Origin: Acidobacteriota bacterium
GTDB lineage: Bacteria; Acidobacteriota; Terriglobia; Bryobacterales; JACQDG01
Assembly: GCA_016201185.1 (NCBI GenBank)
Contig: JACQDG010000042.1
Coordinates: forward strand, 1-8,534
Direction: 5' to 3'
Length of the DNA stretch: 8,534 nt
Shown here: positions 1 through 5,605 of the stretch, piece after piece
Layout: every line of letters starts with the position of its first letter
Position numbering within the stretch: the first letter of the stretch is position 1
Notes under the pieces: generated by a model
Told to the model about the DNA's origin: nothing
Seen by the model: the letters and a program-made list of their open reading frames with translations, nothing else
The model's database searches: none
Made by a program: the position numbers and the translations under genes

Positions 1-300
1 CTGGGCGACATCAACGACTGGTTTGAAGGGCAGAGCGTCAGCGCCGAGCACCTCGTCCCTCAGACCTCCGTGCTCGACCCAAAGCTTCTCGGAGGTGAAT
101 TCGCCGTGCCCGTGTTCGTCATCCAGGGCGCCGAGGATTTCACCACACCGACGAGTCTGGCCAGAACCTACCTGAACTCACTGCATGCTCCTCGCAAAGC
201 TTTCGCCACGATTGACGGGGCCGGTCATTTTGCCGTGTTCACAAGGCAGGACGTGTTTCTGAAGGAGCTCAGGGCGCGAGTGCTCCCGTTGATACGCTAG
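1..300 (+). CDS. Alpha/beta hydrolase, C-terminal part (5' end outside window)
   Basis: The frame is open from base 1 to a TAG at 298-300, giving 99 residues of a gene that begins upstream. The segment VFVIQGAEDFTTP (codons about 118-156) is the strand and loop that carries the catalytic Asp in alpha/beta hydrolases. GAGHFAVF further on carries the catalytic His. The nucleophile Ser elbow would lie in the missing N-terminal part. The pattern 'PVFVIQGxxD...P...A' followed by 'GAGH' is typical of proline iminopeptidase-like or general hydrolases of the family. The substrate cannot be told. A GTG at 70 is inside the domain and is not a credible start. The next gene is over 500 bases away, so this gene is not part of the glycan cluster. 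Family assignment is fairly sure; specific function is unknown. Confidence 0.8.
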   Translation: MGDINDWFEGQSVSAEHLVPQTSVLDPKLLGGEFAVPVFVIQGAEDFTTPTSLARTYLNSLHAPRKAFATIDGAGHFAVFTRQDVFLKELRARVLPLIR

Positions 301-380
301 TTACTCGATTGTAGAGAGTAGGTCCCGGCTCACCACAATCCTCCTGACTAGTCGGCAAGCGTTTAGCGATCGTCCGGTGC

Positions 381-390
381 CTCAATTGAG
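381..390. repeat. Perfect 10-bp palindrome CTCAATTGAG
   Basis: The ten bases are their own reverse complement. The palindrome lies about 80 bases after the hydrolase stop, in otherwise featureless sequence. It could be a protein-binding half-site pair or chance. Nothing else supports a role. Confidence 0.4.
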
Positions 391-495
391 ATTCCGGGCG
401 GATGACGGCGCACTCGGACCCACGGCACGTACAAATCCCTGCCTGCCGATCCGCTATGAAATGCCCGTATCGGCGCGAATAGCCCCTAATCTTTG

Positions 496-526
496 CATTC
501 GCGTTCATTCGCGTGCCTTCGCGGCT
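496..526. repeat. Short-period intergenic repeat (TTCGCG every 10 bases)
   Basis: TTCGCG occurs at 498-503, 508-513 and 518-523, an exact 10-base period, in the context CATTCGCG / CATTCGCG / CCTTCGCG (the first begins at 496). From memory, phrases of this style occur many times between genes in Acidobacteriota, Planctomycetota and some other phyla. A second repeat of the same style but different unit lies at 6315-6338 in this window. The function is unknown. Confidence 0.6.
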
Positions 527-545
527 GCTGATTCCGCCGGGCTTA

Positions 546-570
546 CACCCCTGCCCATGATCAAGTTAGG
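546..570. repeat. Left copy of diverged direct repeat flanking the toxin-antitoxin module
   Basis: This copy shares CACCCCTGC exactly with 1320-1328. Two to three bases later comes ATGATCAAGTTAGG, matching ATCATGAAGTTAGG (1332-1345) at 12 of 14 positions. Both copies are followed within about 10 bases by CGCCGG. The copies are about 775 bases apart and enclose the antitoxin and truncated toxin genes. Confidence 0.45.
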
Positions 571-792
571 CCTCGCCGGAGAACAACAGCTCGCGGAACT
601 GGCCTACCACTACGCAGATGTTTCAGCAGCAGAGAGTCCAGCGGGCGCAGCCGTAGAACGGTGAATCGTGTCCCTCAAGCTAGTAGCACGGACTTGAGCG
701 CTTCGAACCTTCCGACGCGCCCGGGTTGGCAAACGAAACGAGTTTATCGCGCGTAATTCGCCCTTCAGGAGCAAGGGTGTGGCATGATGAAA

Positions 793-798
793 AAGGAG
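793..798 (+). promoter_or_regulatory. Shine-Dalgarno that fixes the antitoxin start
   Basis: AAGGAG ends 11 bases before the ATG at 810. It supports that ATG over the in-frame upstream TTG at 726, which would add 28 residues unrelated to the family. Confidence 0.6.
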
Positions 799-809
799 CT
801 GGCCTTCGT

Positions 810-1040
810 ATGAAAGCTGTGGAGTTTAAAAGCACGGTCACCCCAGGCGGCCAGATCGCCGTTCCGCCTGAAGTCGCGCGCCAGATTCCAGAAGGTGAGC
901 AGCTTCAGGTCGTCATCCTGTGGGAGATATCGAACCTCGACGCGGCGTGGCGCGCGGCGGGACGCCAGCGGTTCGAAGCGGCCTATGCGCCCGAGGATTC
1001 CGTCTACGAGCAACTGATCGATGACGCTCCGGCTCGGTGA
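810..1040 (+). CDS. Antitoxin-like small protein of a PemK/MazF-type toxin-antitoxin pair
   Basis: This is a 76-residue protein. The first 38 residues (MKAVEFKSTVTPGGQIAVPP, then a stretch ending LQVVILWE) read like a short swapped-hairpin AbrB/MazE-style DNA-binding segment: 'K.. V.p.GqI.VP.ev...ip.G'. The rest (AAWRAAGRQRFEAAYAPEDS, then VYEQL) is a W...RF..AY...DSVY.QL tail. I remember this tail from small proteins encoded directly before PemK/MazF toxins in Acidobacteriota and Cyanobacteria. In such pairs the tail wraps the toxin and the N-terminal part represses the operon. The start is ATG at 810, chosen for its Shine-Dalgarno. The stop at 1038-1040 overlaps the toxin start by 20 bases, so the two are translationally coupled. 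The pairing makes the call likely; the sequence alone is weak. Confidence 0.6.
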   Translation: MKAVEFKSTVTPGGQIAVPPEVARQIPEGEQLQVVILWEISNLDAAWRAAGRQRFEAAYAPEDSVYEQLIDDAPAR

Positions 1041-1227
1041 AGTCGTTCTGATTCGCATGGAGTTTCACCAGGCGGCCGGCGTCAAGGTGCGCCCGGCAGC
1101 AGTCCTCCTCGACACCGGCGACAACGATTTCGTTGCCGCACCAATCACGTCACACGCAAGGCATTCGGAATTCGATCTCACGATCGCCGAATGGCGAGGC
1201 GCAGGGCGAACCCCGCTCATCCCGTGA
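1021..1227 (+). pseudogene. PemK/MazF-family endoribonuclease toxin, C-terminally truncated
   Basis: The 68 residues match the N-terminal half of PemK/MazF toxins, mRNA interferases that cut RNA in the cytoplasm. LRLGEVVLI (3-11) is the first strand, VKVRPAAVLLD (21-31) carries the conserved Arg-Pro, VAAPITS (38-44) carries the conserved Thr/Ser region, and FDLTIAEWRGAG (51-62) leads to where the family continues with a P-S-V-V-R segment and a KL..L.. tail. Instead the frame reads RTPLIP and stops (TGA 1225-1227). Family members are usually about 105-115 residues, so roughly 40 are missing. I read the other two frames after 1190 and did not find the lost tail, so a single recent frameshift does not explain it. 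It is probably an inactivated remnant, with the antitoxin left behind. It overlaps the antitoxin gene by 20 bases. The family call is good; loss of activity is inferred. Confidence 0.7.
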
Positions 1228-1284
1228 CGGCGACTTTACTGTGTCACACGTTCACTTAAGTTTCTGATCGACGCTTTTTTACCC

Positions 1285-1310
1285 ATGCCCCAGCTCGGTG
1301 GTGGGGTCAT
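1285..1310. repeat. Weak stem-loop CCCCA/TGGGG
   Basis: CCCCA (1288-1292) can pair with TGGGG (1302-1306) across a 9-base loop. ATG/CAT (1285-1287, 1308-1310) extends it past a bulged T. No T tract follows, so it is not an intrinsic terminator on the + strand. On the - strand it would be followed by GGGTAAAAAAG, also not a T tract. Confidence 0.3.
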
Positions 1311-1319
1311 AGCCACTTG

Positions 1320-1345
1320 CACCCCTGCGCTATCATGAAGTTAGG
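1320..1345. repeat. Right copy of diverged direct repeat flanking the toxin-antitoxin module
   Basis: This is the partner of 546-570. It has CACCCCTGC at 1320-1328 and ATCATGAAGTTAGG at 1332-1345, followed by CGCCGG at 1355-1360. See the left copy for the alignment. Confidence 0.45.
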
Positions 1346-1387
1346 AGAGTTCATCGCCGGGGGACCAGACCGGCTGCGTTTGATTTT

Positions 1388-1420
1388 TTGACAAAACAAA
1401 GCCAATTAAACCAATAGAAT
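1388..1420 (+). promoter_or_regulatory. Possible sigma70-type promoter in AT-rich island
   Basis: There is a perfect TTGACA at 1388-1393 and a near-consensus TAGAAT at 1415-1420 (5 of 6). The spacer is 21 bases, longer than the usual 16-19, which weakens the call. It points toward wzt with an untranslated leader of about 90 bases. It competes with the box at 1504-1509. Confidence 0.3.
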
Positions 1421-1503
1421 CAAATACTTACGATTTAGCGCGCGCCGGAACGAACCCAATTCGGCGTCCCTGGGTGGTGTCCTGGCGCTGAAACCGGGCA
1501 TAC

Positions 1504-1509
1504 TACACT
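1504..1509 (+). promoter_or_regulatory. -10-like box placed for a leaderless wzt transcript
   Basis: TACACT (4 of 6 to TATAAT, with the key A2 and T6) ends exactly 7 bases before the wzt ATG, so transcription would begin at or next to the start codon. There is no Shine-Dalgarno before this ATG. No good -35 is seen at the expected distance. The same spacing occurs before the - strand gene at 5605. Confidence 0.4.
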
Positions 1510-1516
1510 AGTCCCG

Positions 1517-2815
1517 ATGGTGACCTTCGATTCGGTCTCGAAAAGCTACCCCATTTACAACTCCCCCGGGGACCGCCTGCGCGAGCTGCTCCTGCTGAAC
1601 CGCCGCTCCTTCCACCGCGACTTCTGGGCTCTGCGCGACGTCAGCTTTTCGATAGACCGCGGCTCGACCTTCTGCATCATCGGCGAGAACGGCTCGGGCA
1701 AGAGCACCCTGCTGCAACTGGTGGCGGGCATCTTCCCCGCCACACGGGGCCGCGTCGAGATCGGCGGCCGCGTCTCGGCCCTGCTCGAGCTGGGCTCCGG
1801 CTTCAACCCCGAGTTCAGCGGCCGCGATAACGTCTACCTGAACGGGACCTTGCTGGGTCTCTCCACCCGGGAAATCGACCGCCGCTACGGCGCTATCGAG
1901 GAGTTCGCCGAGATCGGCGATTTCATCAACCAGCCCGTGAAGACTTACTCCAGCGGCATGGTCGTCCGCCTCGCCTTCGCCGTCGCCATCAACGTGGACC
2001 CGGAGATCCTGCTGGTCGATGAGGCCCTGGCCGTCGGCGATGTCTACTTCCGCCAGCGCTGCATGCGGAAAGTCCACGAGCTGCGCTCGCGCCAGGTGAC
2101 CATCCTGTTTGTCTCCCACAGCATGGGCGACGTGAAGGCCGTCGGCGATCGCGCGTTGTGGCTGGACGCCGGCCGCGTGGTCGCGATCGGCCCGCCCGAG
2201 GCGGTGGTCAGCAAGTACCTCGCCCGCATGGTGGAGAAGGACGCCGCCTACTTGAAGCTGAAGGACCGGGAGGCTCGCTCCGCCGGCTCCGCGCCCGTCG
2301 TTGCCCCCGAGGTGGCGGAATCCATTCCCAACATCGACTTTCGTTACGGCAACAAGCACGCCGAGGTGATTGGCATCGCCGTGCTCGATCCGGCCGGCGC
2401 CCCGGCGAGCCTGGTCGAGCCGTGTACCCAGATCGTGGTCCGTATCAGCGTCCGCGCCCGCGCGCCTATCCCCTCCCCCATGGTCGGCTTCATGATGCGG
2501 AATCATTTGGGCATCGATTTTTCCGGCACGAACACCGCCCGCGAGGGTTTCCACCTCCCGCCCATGACGCCGGGCGACATCTTCACCGTGGATTTCCACC
2601 TCACCCTGCCGGAGTTGTATCCTTCTCATTTCTCCTTTTCGCCCGCCATCGCCAACGGCGCGCTGACTGGCTACGAAATGTGCGACTGGATCGATAACGG
2701 CGTAACGGTTCAAATGGGGCCGAGCGACGGCGAGATCTACGGTTATGTGCGGTTCCCTTGCCGCGTGGAGCTGAACAGCGTTCTCGCCGCCCGGAAGGAC
2801 GCGATTGCCCGGTGA
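1517..2815 (+). CDS. wzt: ABC transporter ATP-binding protein, Wzt-type polysaccharide exporter with glycan-binding C-domain
   Basis: This 432-residue cytoplasmic ATPase would power export of a lipid-linked O-antigen-like polysaccharide through a Wzm permease. The ATPase domain (about 1-240) shows Walker A GENGSGKST (56-64), the Wzt/TagH-type region LLELGSGFNPEFSGRDN (89-105) where most ABC proteins have a Q-loop Gln, signature YSSGM (144-148), Walker B ILLVDE (164-169), D-loop AVGD (172-175) and the switch His in VSHS (H201). After a linker, residues about 272-418 form a beta-rich Wzt C-terminal domain. In the family this domain binds the modified end of the glycan and selects finished chains. 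Length is normal for Wzt with this domain. ATG 1517 fits the family start (VTFDSVSKSYPIYNSPGDR follows at once) although it lacks a Shine-Dalgarno. The stop overlaps the next start by 4 bases. No permease gene is visible. Confidence 0.92.
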   Translation: MVTFDSVSKSYPIYNSPGDRLRELLLLNRRSFHRDFWALRDVSFSIDRGSTFCIIGENGSGKSTLLQLVAGIFPATRGRVEIGGRVSALLELGSGFNPEFSGRDNVYLNGTLLGLSTREIDRRYGAIEEFAEIGDFINQPVKTYSSGMVVRLAFAVAINVDPEILLVDEALAVGDVYFRQRCMRKVHELRSRQVTILFVSHSMGDVKAVGDRALWLDAGRVVAIGPPEAVVSKYLARMVEKDAAYLKLKDREARSAGSAPVVAPEVAESIPNIDFRYGNKHAEVIGIAVLDPAGAPASLVEPCTQIVVRISVRARAPIPSPMVGFMMRNHLGIDFSGTNTAREGFHLPPMTPGDIFTVDFHLTLPELYPSHFSFSPAIANGALTGYEMCDWIDNGVTVQMGPSDGEIYGYVRFPCRVELNSVLAARKDAIAR

Positions 2816-5118
2816 AGACCCTATTTCGAACTGCGCTGCTGGCGATCTTCCTGCTCATCGCCGCGCCGCCCCTGCTGGCCGTGACGGCGCTGGCCTTGCT
2901 GGCCGCCGACCTGTTCTCGCTGCTCCGCCGCCGCGCGGCTCTCGAGCCCGACGTTCTCCCCTCCACCCGCGCCGCCTCCCTCGTCATCCCCAACTGGAAC
3001 GGACGCGAGCTGCTTGCCCGGTATCTGCCTTCTGTCATCGAGGCCCTGGCCGGCAACCCCGATAACGAAATCCTGGTCGTCGATAACGCTTCCACCGATG
3101 GCAGCGCCGCCTATCTCAAAGAGCATTTCCCCCAGGTCCGCGTCCTGGAGCTCGAGCAAAACCTCGGCTTCGGCGGCGGCTCGAACGCCGGAGTCCGCGC
3201 CGCCCGCAACGACATCGTGGTGCTGCTCAACAGCGATATGCGGGTCGAGCCGGGTTTCCTCCAGCCTCTTCTCGAGGGCTTTTACCATCCCCGCGTTTTT
3301 GCCGTTTCCGCGCAGATTTTCTTCACCGACTCCGCCAGACGCCGCGAGGAGACCGGGCTAACCCAGGTCTCGTGGCGCCGTGGCCGGCTCCAGGTCGGCC
3401 ACCGGATCGATCCGCGCGTCCGCACCCTGTTTCCCGTCTTCTACGCGGGCGGCGGGTCCTCCGCCTACGACCGGAAAAAATTCCTCGCGCTGGGCGGCTT
3501 CGATCCCCTCTACGAGCCTTTCTACCTGGAGGACACCGACCTCAGCTACCTGGCCTGGAAGCGCGGCTGGACGGTGCACTATGAGCCCCGCAGCGTCGTC
3601 TACCACGAGCACCGGGGCACGATCGGCCGGCGTTTTGAGGAGGGCTACATCCTGCGAGTACTCAGGAAGAACCACCTTCTCTTTGCCTGGAAGAACATCC
3701 ACGATTGGCGCCTGGTTGCCTCCCATTTCGCCCATCTCTATGCCGGCCTCTGGCTGAGGCTGCTGGCAGGCGACAGCCCCGAGCGTCCTACTCCGCGCGC
3801 TCTGCTGCTGGCCTGCCGCGAGCTCCGCCGGACAATCCGGGCCCGGCTCCGCGCGCGCCATCTGGCGACCATCTCCGACCGCGAAGCCTTCCGCCGGCCG
3901 CTGGGAGGTTATTTCGCCGATCGCTTCGCGCCCCCCGCATCGGACCGGGAAAAGCTGCACGTCCTGTTTCTCTCGCCCTACCCCATCCGCCCCCCGATTC
4001 ACGGCGGCGCGGTCTTCATGGATCAGACCCTGCGCGAGCTGGCTGCCCGCGCCCATGTCCATCTGCTCTGCCTGCTCGACCAGGAGCAGGACCTCGATCC
4101 GAATCGCGCCTTGGAGCAGGTTTGTGACTCCGTCGAGTTTCTGGTCCGCGCGCCGCACGATCGCGCCGGCTGGAGCGCCCTGCTTCCCCACGCCGTCCGC
4201 GTCTTTTCGAACCGCGATCTGGCCTGGCGCATTCACCGCACGCTCTTCACAGGAAAAATCGACGTCGACCAAATCGATTACACGCAATTGGCGGTCTACG
4301 CCATGGACTTCCGCCGCATCGCGACCTTCCTGTTCGAGCACGACATCTATTTCCAATCAATCGCACGATCTTTAGCCAGCGAGCGCAGCCCGGTGCGCCT
4401 GGTCAAGTCGGTTTTCGAATACCTGCGCGCCCTGCGCTTCGAGCTCCAGGCCATCCGGCGGTTTGACGCCGTGCAGTTGTGCACCCGCGAAAACAAAGAA
4501 TTTCTCGAATCTTTCGTGGGAACCAGACCGCCGCTGGCTGAGGGCCTTCGGGCGGGAATCGATGTGGACCGGTACCGCTACGTGGCCGGCGGGCGCGAGC
4601 CCGACACGCTGCTGTTTGTGGGCAATTTCCAGCACCTGCCGAACATCGTGGGCGCCCAGGCCGGTCCCGGCTTCGCCGGGCGTTATAACCGCGAGGGGGC
4701 GGAATTCCTGGGCCAGGTCGAAGATATCCGCGGCCCGCTGGAGCGCTACGCGCTGATGGTGTGTCCCGTGCTGAGCGGCTCCGGGGTGCGGGTTAAGTTG
4801 CTGGAGGCCTTTGCCTCCGGCCTGCCGGTCGTCTCCACCCCGCTCGGCGCCGAGGGCTTGGCCCGCGCCTCGGGCGATCTGATCGAGCTCGCTGAAACGC
4901 CGGAAGAATTTGCGCGAAAAATTCTGGAGCTGCTGGCGGACCCCGCCCGCGCCCGCCAAATGGCTGAGCGCGCCCGCCGCGAAGTCGAGCAAAACTGGGA
5001 TGTGCGCGCCGCCACCGCGCGCCTGGAAGCTTCCTATCGGGAGGTGCTGGCGGCCAAGCTCGCCCGCGCTTCTACTCCTTCGCCGCCCCGCCCTTCAGGT
5101 CCTTTTGGAGCTGCTTGA
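2812..5118 (+). CDS. Membrane-anchored GT2-GT4 fusion glycosyltransferase
   Basis: The 768 residues start at GTG 2812, inside the wzt stop (4-base overlap). The in-frame upstream GTG at 2758 lies in wzt and is rejected. Residues about 5-38 are hydrophobic and should form one or two membrane segments. Residues about 55-290 are a GT2 GT-A domain: SLVIPNWNG (56-64), DNASTDGS (91-98), NSD as the metal site (140-142) and EDTDLSYLAWKRGW (240-253) with the likely catalytic acid pair. A basic linker (about 325-380) leads to a GT4 GT-B domain (about 382-750): LHVLFLSPYPIRPPIHGG (382-399), LFVGNFQHLPN (601-611), VEDIR (636-640), and SGSGVRVKLLEAFASG (655-670) with donor-site E665. The two domains suggest addition of two successive sugars to a lipid-linked chain at the inner membrane. 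About 25-35 residues usual after HLPN in GT4 relatives are absent. The last 15 residues (754-768, Pro-rich) lie within the antisense overlap with the next gene. Confidence 0.88.
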   Translation: MKTLFRTALLAIFLLIAAPPLLAVTALALLAADLFSLLRRRAALEPDVLPSTRAASLVIPNWNGRELLARYLPSVIEALAGNPDNEILVVDNASTDGSAAYLKEHFPQVRVLELEQNLGFGGGSNAGVRAARNDIVVLLNSDMRVEPGFLQPLLEGFYHPRVFAVSAQIFFTDSARRREETGLTQVSWRRGRLQVGHRIDPRVRTLFPVFYAGGGSSAYDRKKFLALGGFDPLYEPFYLEDTDLSYLAWKRGWTVHYEPRSVVYHEHRGTIGRRFEEGYILRVLRKNHLLFAWKNIHDWRLVASHFAHLYAGLWLRLLAGDSPERPTPRALLLACRELRRTIRARLRARHLATISDREAFRRPLGGYFADRFAPPASDREKLHVLFLSPYPIRPPIHGGAVFMDQTLRELAARAHVHLLCLLDQEQDLDPNRALEQVCDSVEFLVRAPHDRAGWSALLPHAVRVFSNRDLAWRIHRTLFTGKIDVDQIDYTQLAVYAMDFRRIATFLFEHDIYFQSIARSLASERSPVRLVKSVFEYLRALRFELQAIRRFDAVQLCTRENKEFLESFVGTRPPLAEGLRAGIDVDRYRYVAGGREPDTLLFVGNFQHLPNIVGAQAGPGFAGRYNREGAEFLGQVEDIRGPLERYALMVCPVLSGSGVRVKLLEAFASGLPVVSTPLGAEGLARASGDLIELAETPEEFARKILELLADPARARQMAERARREVEQNWDVRAATARLEASYREVLAAKLARASTPSPPRPSGPFGAA

Positions 5119-5605
5119 CGATATCCCGCGCGGCACGGTGCAGCCCCCGGGACGAGCGGTCCTGTGGCGACAAATACGTGGACCAGATGACCTGCCGGCT
5201 CGTCACGCCTATCAGAAAGACATTTCCCCGGCTCCGCAGCGGCGCCCGCGTCGGTGGAGTCGATCCCTTCATCTCGATGTCGGTTTCCTTCTTCCCGGCT
5301 TCCTTCGAGTCTTTTGACCCTTTTGGCTCCGGTGGTTTGGGTCGCGGATATAGCTCATCCATTTTGCTGAGAAAAGCGGCGTCCACCCGCTCGCTCCACA
5401 CCGCGTCCGCCTGCTTGGGGTCCGCCACCACGGTAAACACGTCGGTAGCCGTCAACTGCTGCGCAAGGTACTGGTCCAGCCCTCCGGCCATGGGCAGCAA
5501 GTAGACTTTGTGGACCGCAGAAAGCTGCTCCGCGGAAGCGCCCGCCGGCGCCGCCGCTATGGCGCTACATAATCCGGCCAGAATCAGTACAATCAATGGT
5601 TTCAT
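5072..5605 (-). CDS. Secreted protein of unknown function
   Basis: I do not recognise a named family. The 177-residue product starts with a signal peptide: MKPLIVLILAGLCSAIAAAP, with a likely cut after AGASA (about residue 25). The Cys at 13 is in AGLC, not a proper lipobox, so a soluble periplasmic or secreted form is more likely than a lipoprotein. Residues 33-75 (KVYLLPMAGGLDQYLAQQL, then VFTVVADPKQADAVW) resemble the N-terminal fold of small proteins common in Acidobacteriota. Residues 80-125 are charged and Pro/Lys rich, probably disordered. Residues 128-172 (NVFLIGVTSRQVIWSTYL, then a helix RAARDIVKQLQKDL) close the domain. The frame continues upstream to 6298, but that part is antisense to the GT2 gene. 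ATG 5605 is chosen because the signal peptide begins there. It overlaps the GT2-GT4 gene tail to tail by 47 bases. Confidence 0.75.
   Translation of the reverse strand: MKPLIVLILAGLCSAIAAAPAGASAEQLSAVHKVYLLPMAGGLDQYLAQQLTATDVFTVVADPKQADAVWSERVDAAFLSKMDELYPRPKPPEPKGSKDSKEAGKKETDIEMKGSTPPTRAPLRSRGNVFLIGVTSRQVIWSTYLSPQDRSSRGLHRAARDIVKQLQKDLKGGAAKE

Larger units (their letters stand above)
301..809. other. Non-coding interval between hydrolase and toxin-antitoxin module
   Basis: I see no convincing gene in these roughly 500 bases. The open frame at 377-664 starts at a GTG with no ribosome binding site, has no recognisable domain and looks like translated non-coding DNA. The interval holds a perfect 10-bp palindrome CTCAATTGAG (381-390), a short-period repeat of TTCGCG (498-523), and one arm (about 546-570) of a diverged direct repeat whose partner lies at 1320-1345. 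A weak inverted repeat TACTC/GAGTA (302-306, 316-320) just after the hydrolase stop has no T tract, so I do not call it a terminator. Confidence 0.6.
1228..1516. other. Non-coding interval with AT-rich island upstream of wzt
   Basis: I see no gene in these 289 bases. An 18-codon ATG frame at 1335-1391 is too short and matches nothing I know. The interval contains a weak stem-loop (1285-1310), the right arm of the direct repeat (1320-1345), an AT-rich stretch (about 1379-1436) that stands out from the GC-rich surroundings and holds a TTGACA box, and a -10-like box close to the wzt start. It marks the boundary between the toxin-antitoxin remnant and the polysaccharide cluster. Confidence 0.6.

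Noticed and set aside
302..320. Inverted repeat TACTC/GAGTA after the hydrolase stop as a terminator
   Set aside because: Only five AT-rich pairs with a 9-base loop and no T tract.
565..571. GTTAGGC resembling an integron attC core site
   Set aside because: The sequence fits GTTRRRY, but no matching RYYYAAC partner or folded attC arms are seen and no integrase is in the window.
377..664. 95-codon open frame on the + strand
   Set aside because: GTG start without a ribosome binding site, contains the intergenic short-period repeat, and shows no known motif.
726..809. Upstream start for the antitoxin gene
   Set aside because: The ATG at 810 has AAGGAG at proper distance and matches the expected family start. 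The extra 28 residues look like translated leader.
1239..1250. GTGTCACAC near-palindrome as a possible element end
   Set aside because: Short, with no matching copy found elsewhere in the window, so nothing shows it is a transposon terminus.
1335..1391. 18-codon ATG frame in the wzt upstream region
   Set aside because: Too short, no Shine-Dalgarno, and it overlaps the direct-repeat arm and the AT-rich island. It is not a credible leader peptide without further evidence.
1508..2713. Long 401-codon open frame on the - strand
   Set aside because: It is exactly antisense to wzt, whose Walker motifs and C-domain are clear. Its product is a Gly/Ala/Asp/His-rich sequence typical of antisense reading of GC-rich genes.
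2758..2811. Upstream start for the fusion glycosyltransferase
   Set aside because: It lies inside wzt. GTG 2812, overlapping the wzt stop, gives the usual coupling and starts just before the hydrophobic anchor.
3358..4356. 332-codon open frame on the - strand
   Set aside because: Antisense to the GT2-GT4 fusion gene, with no recognisable domain and biased composition.
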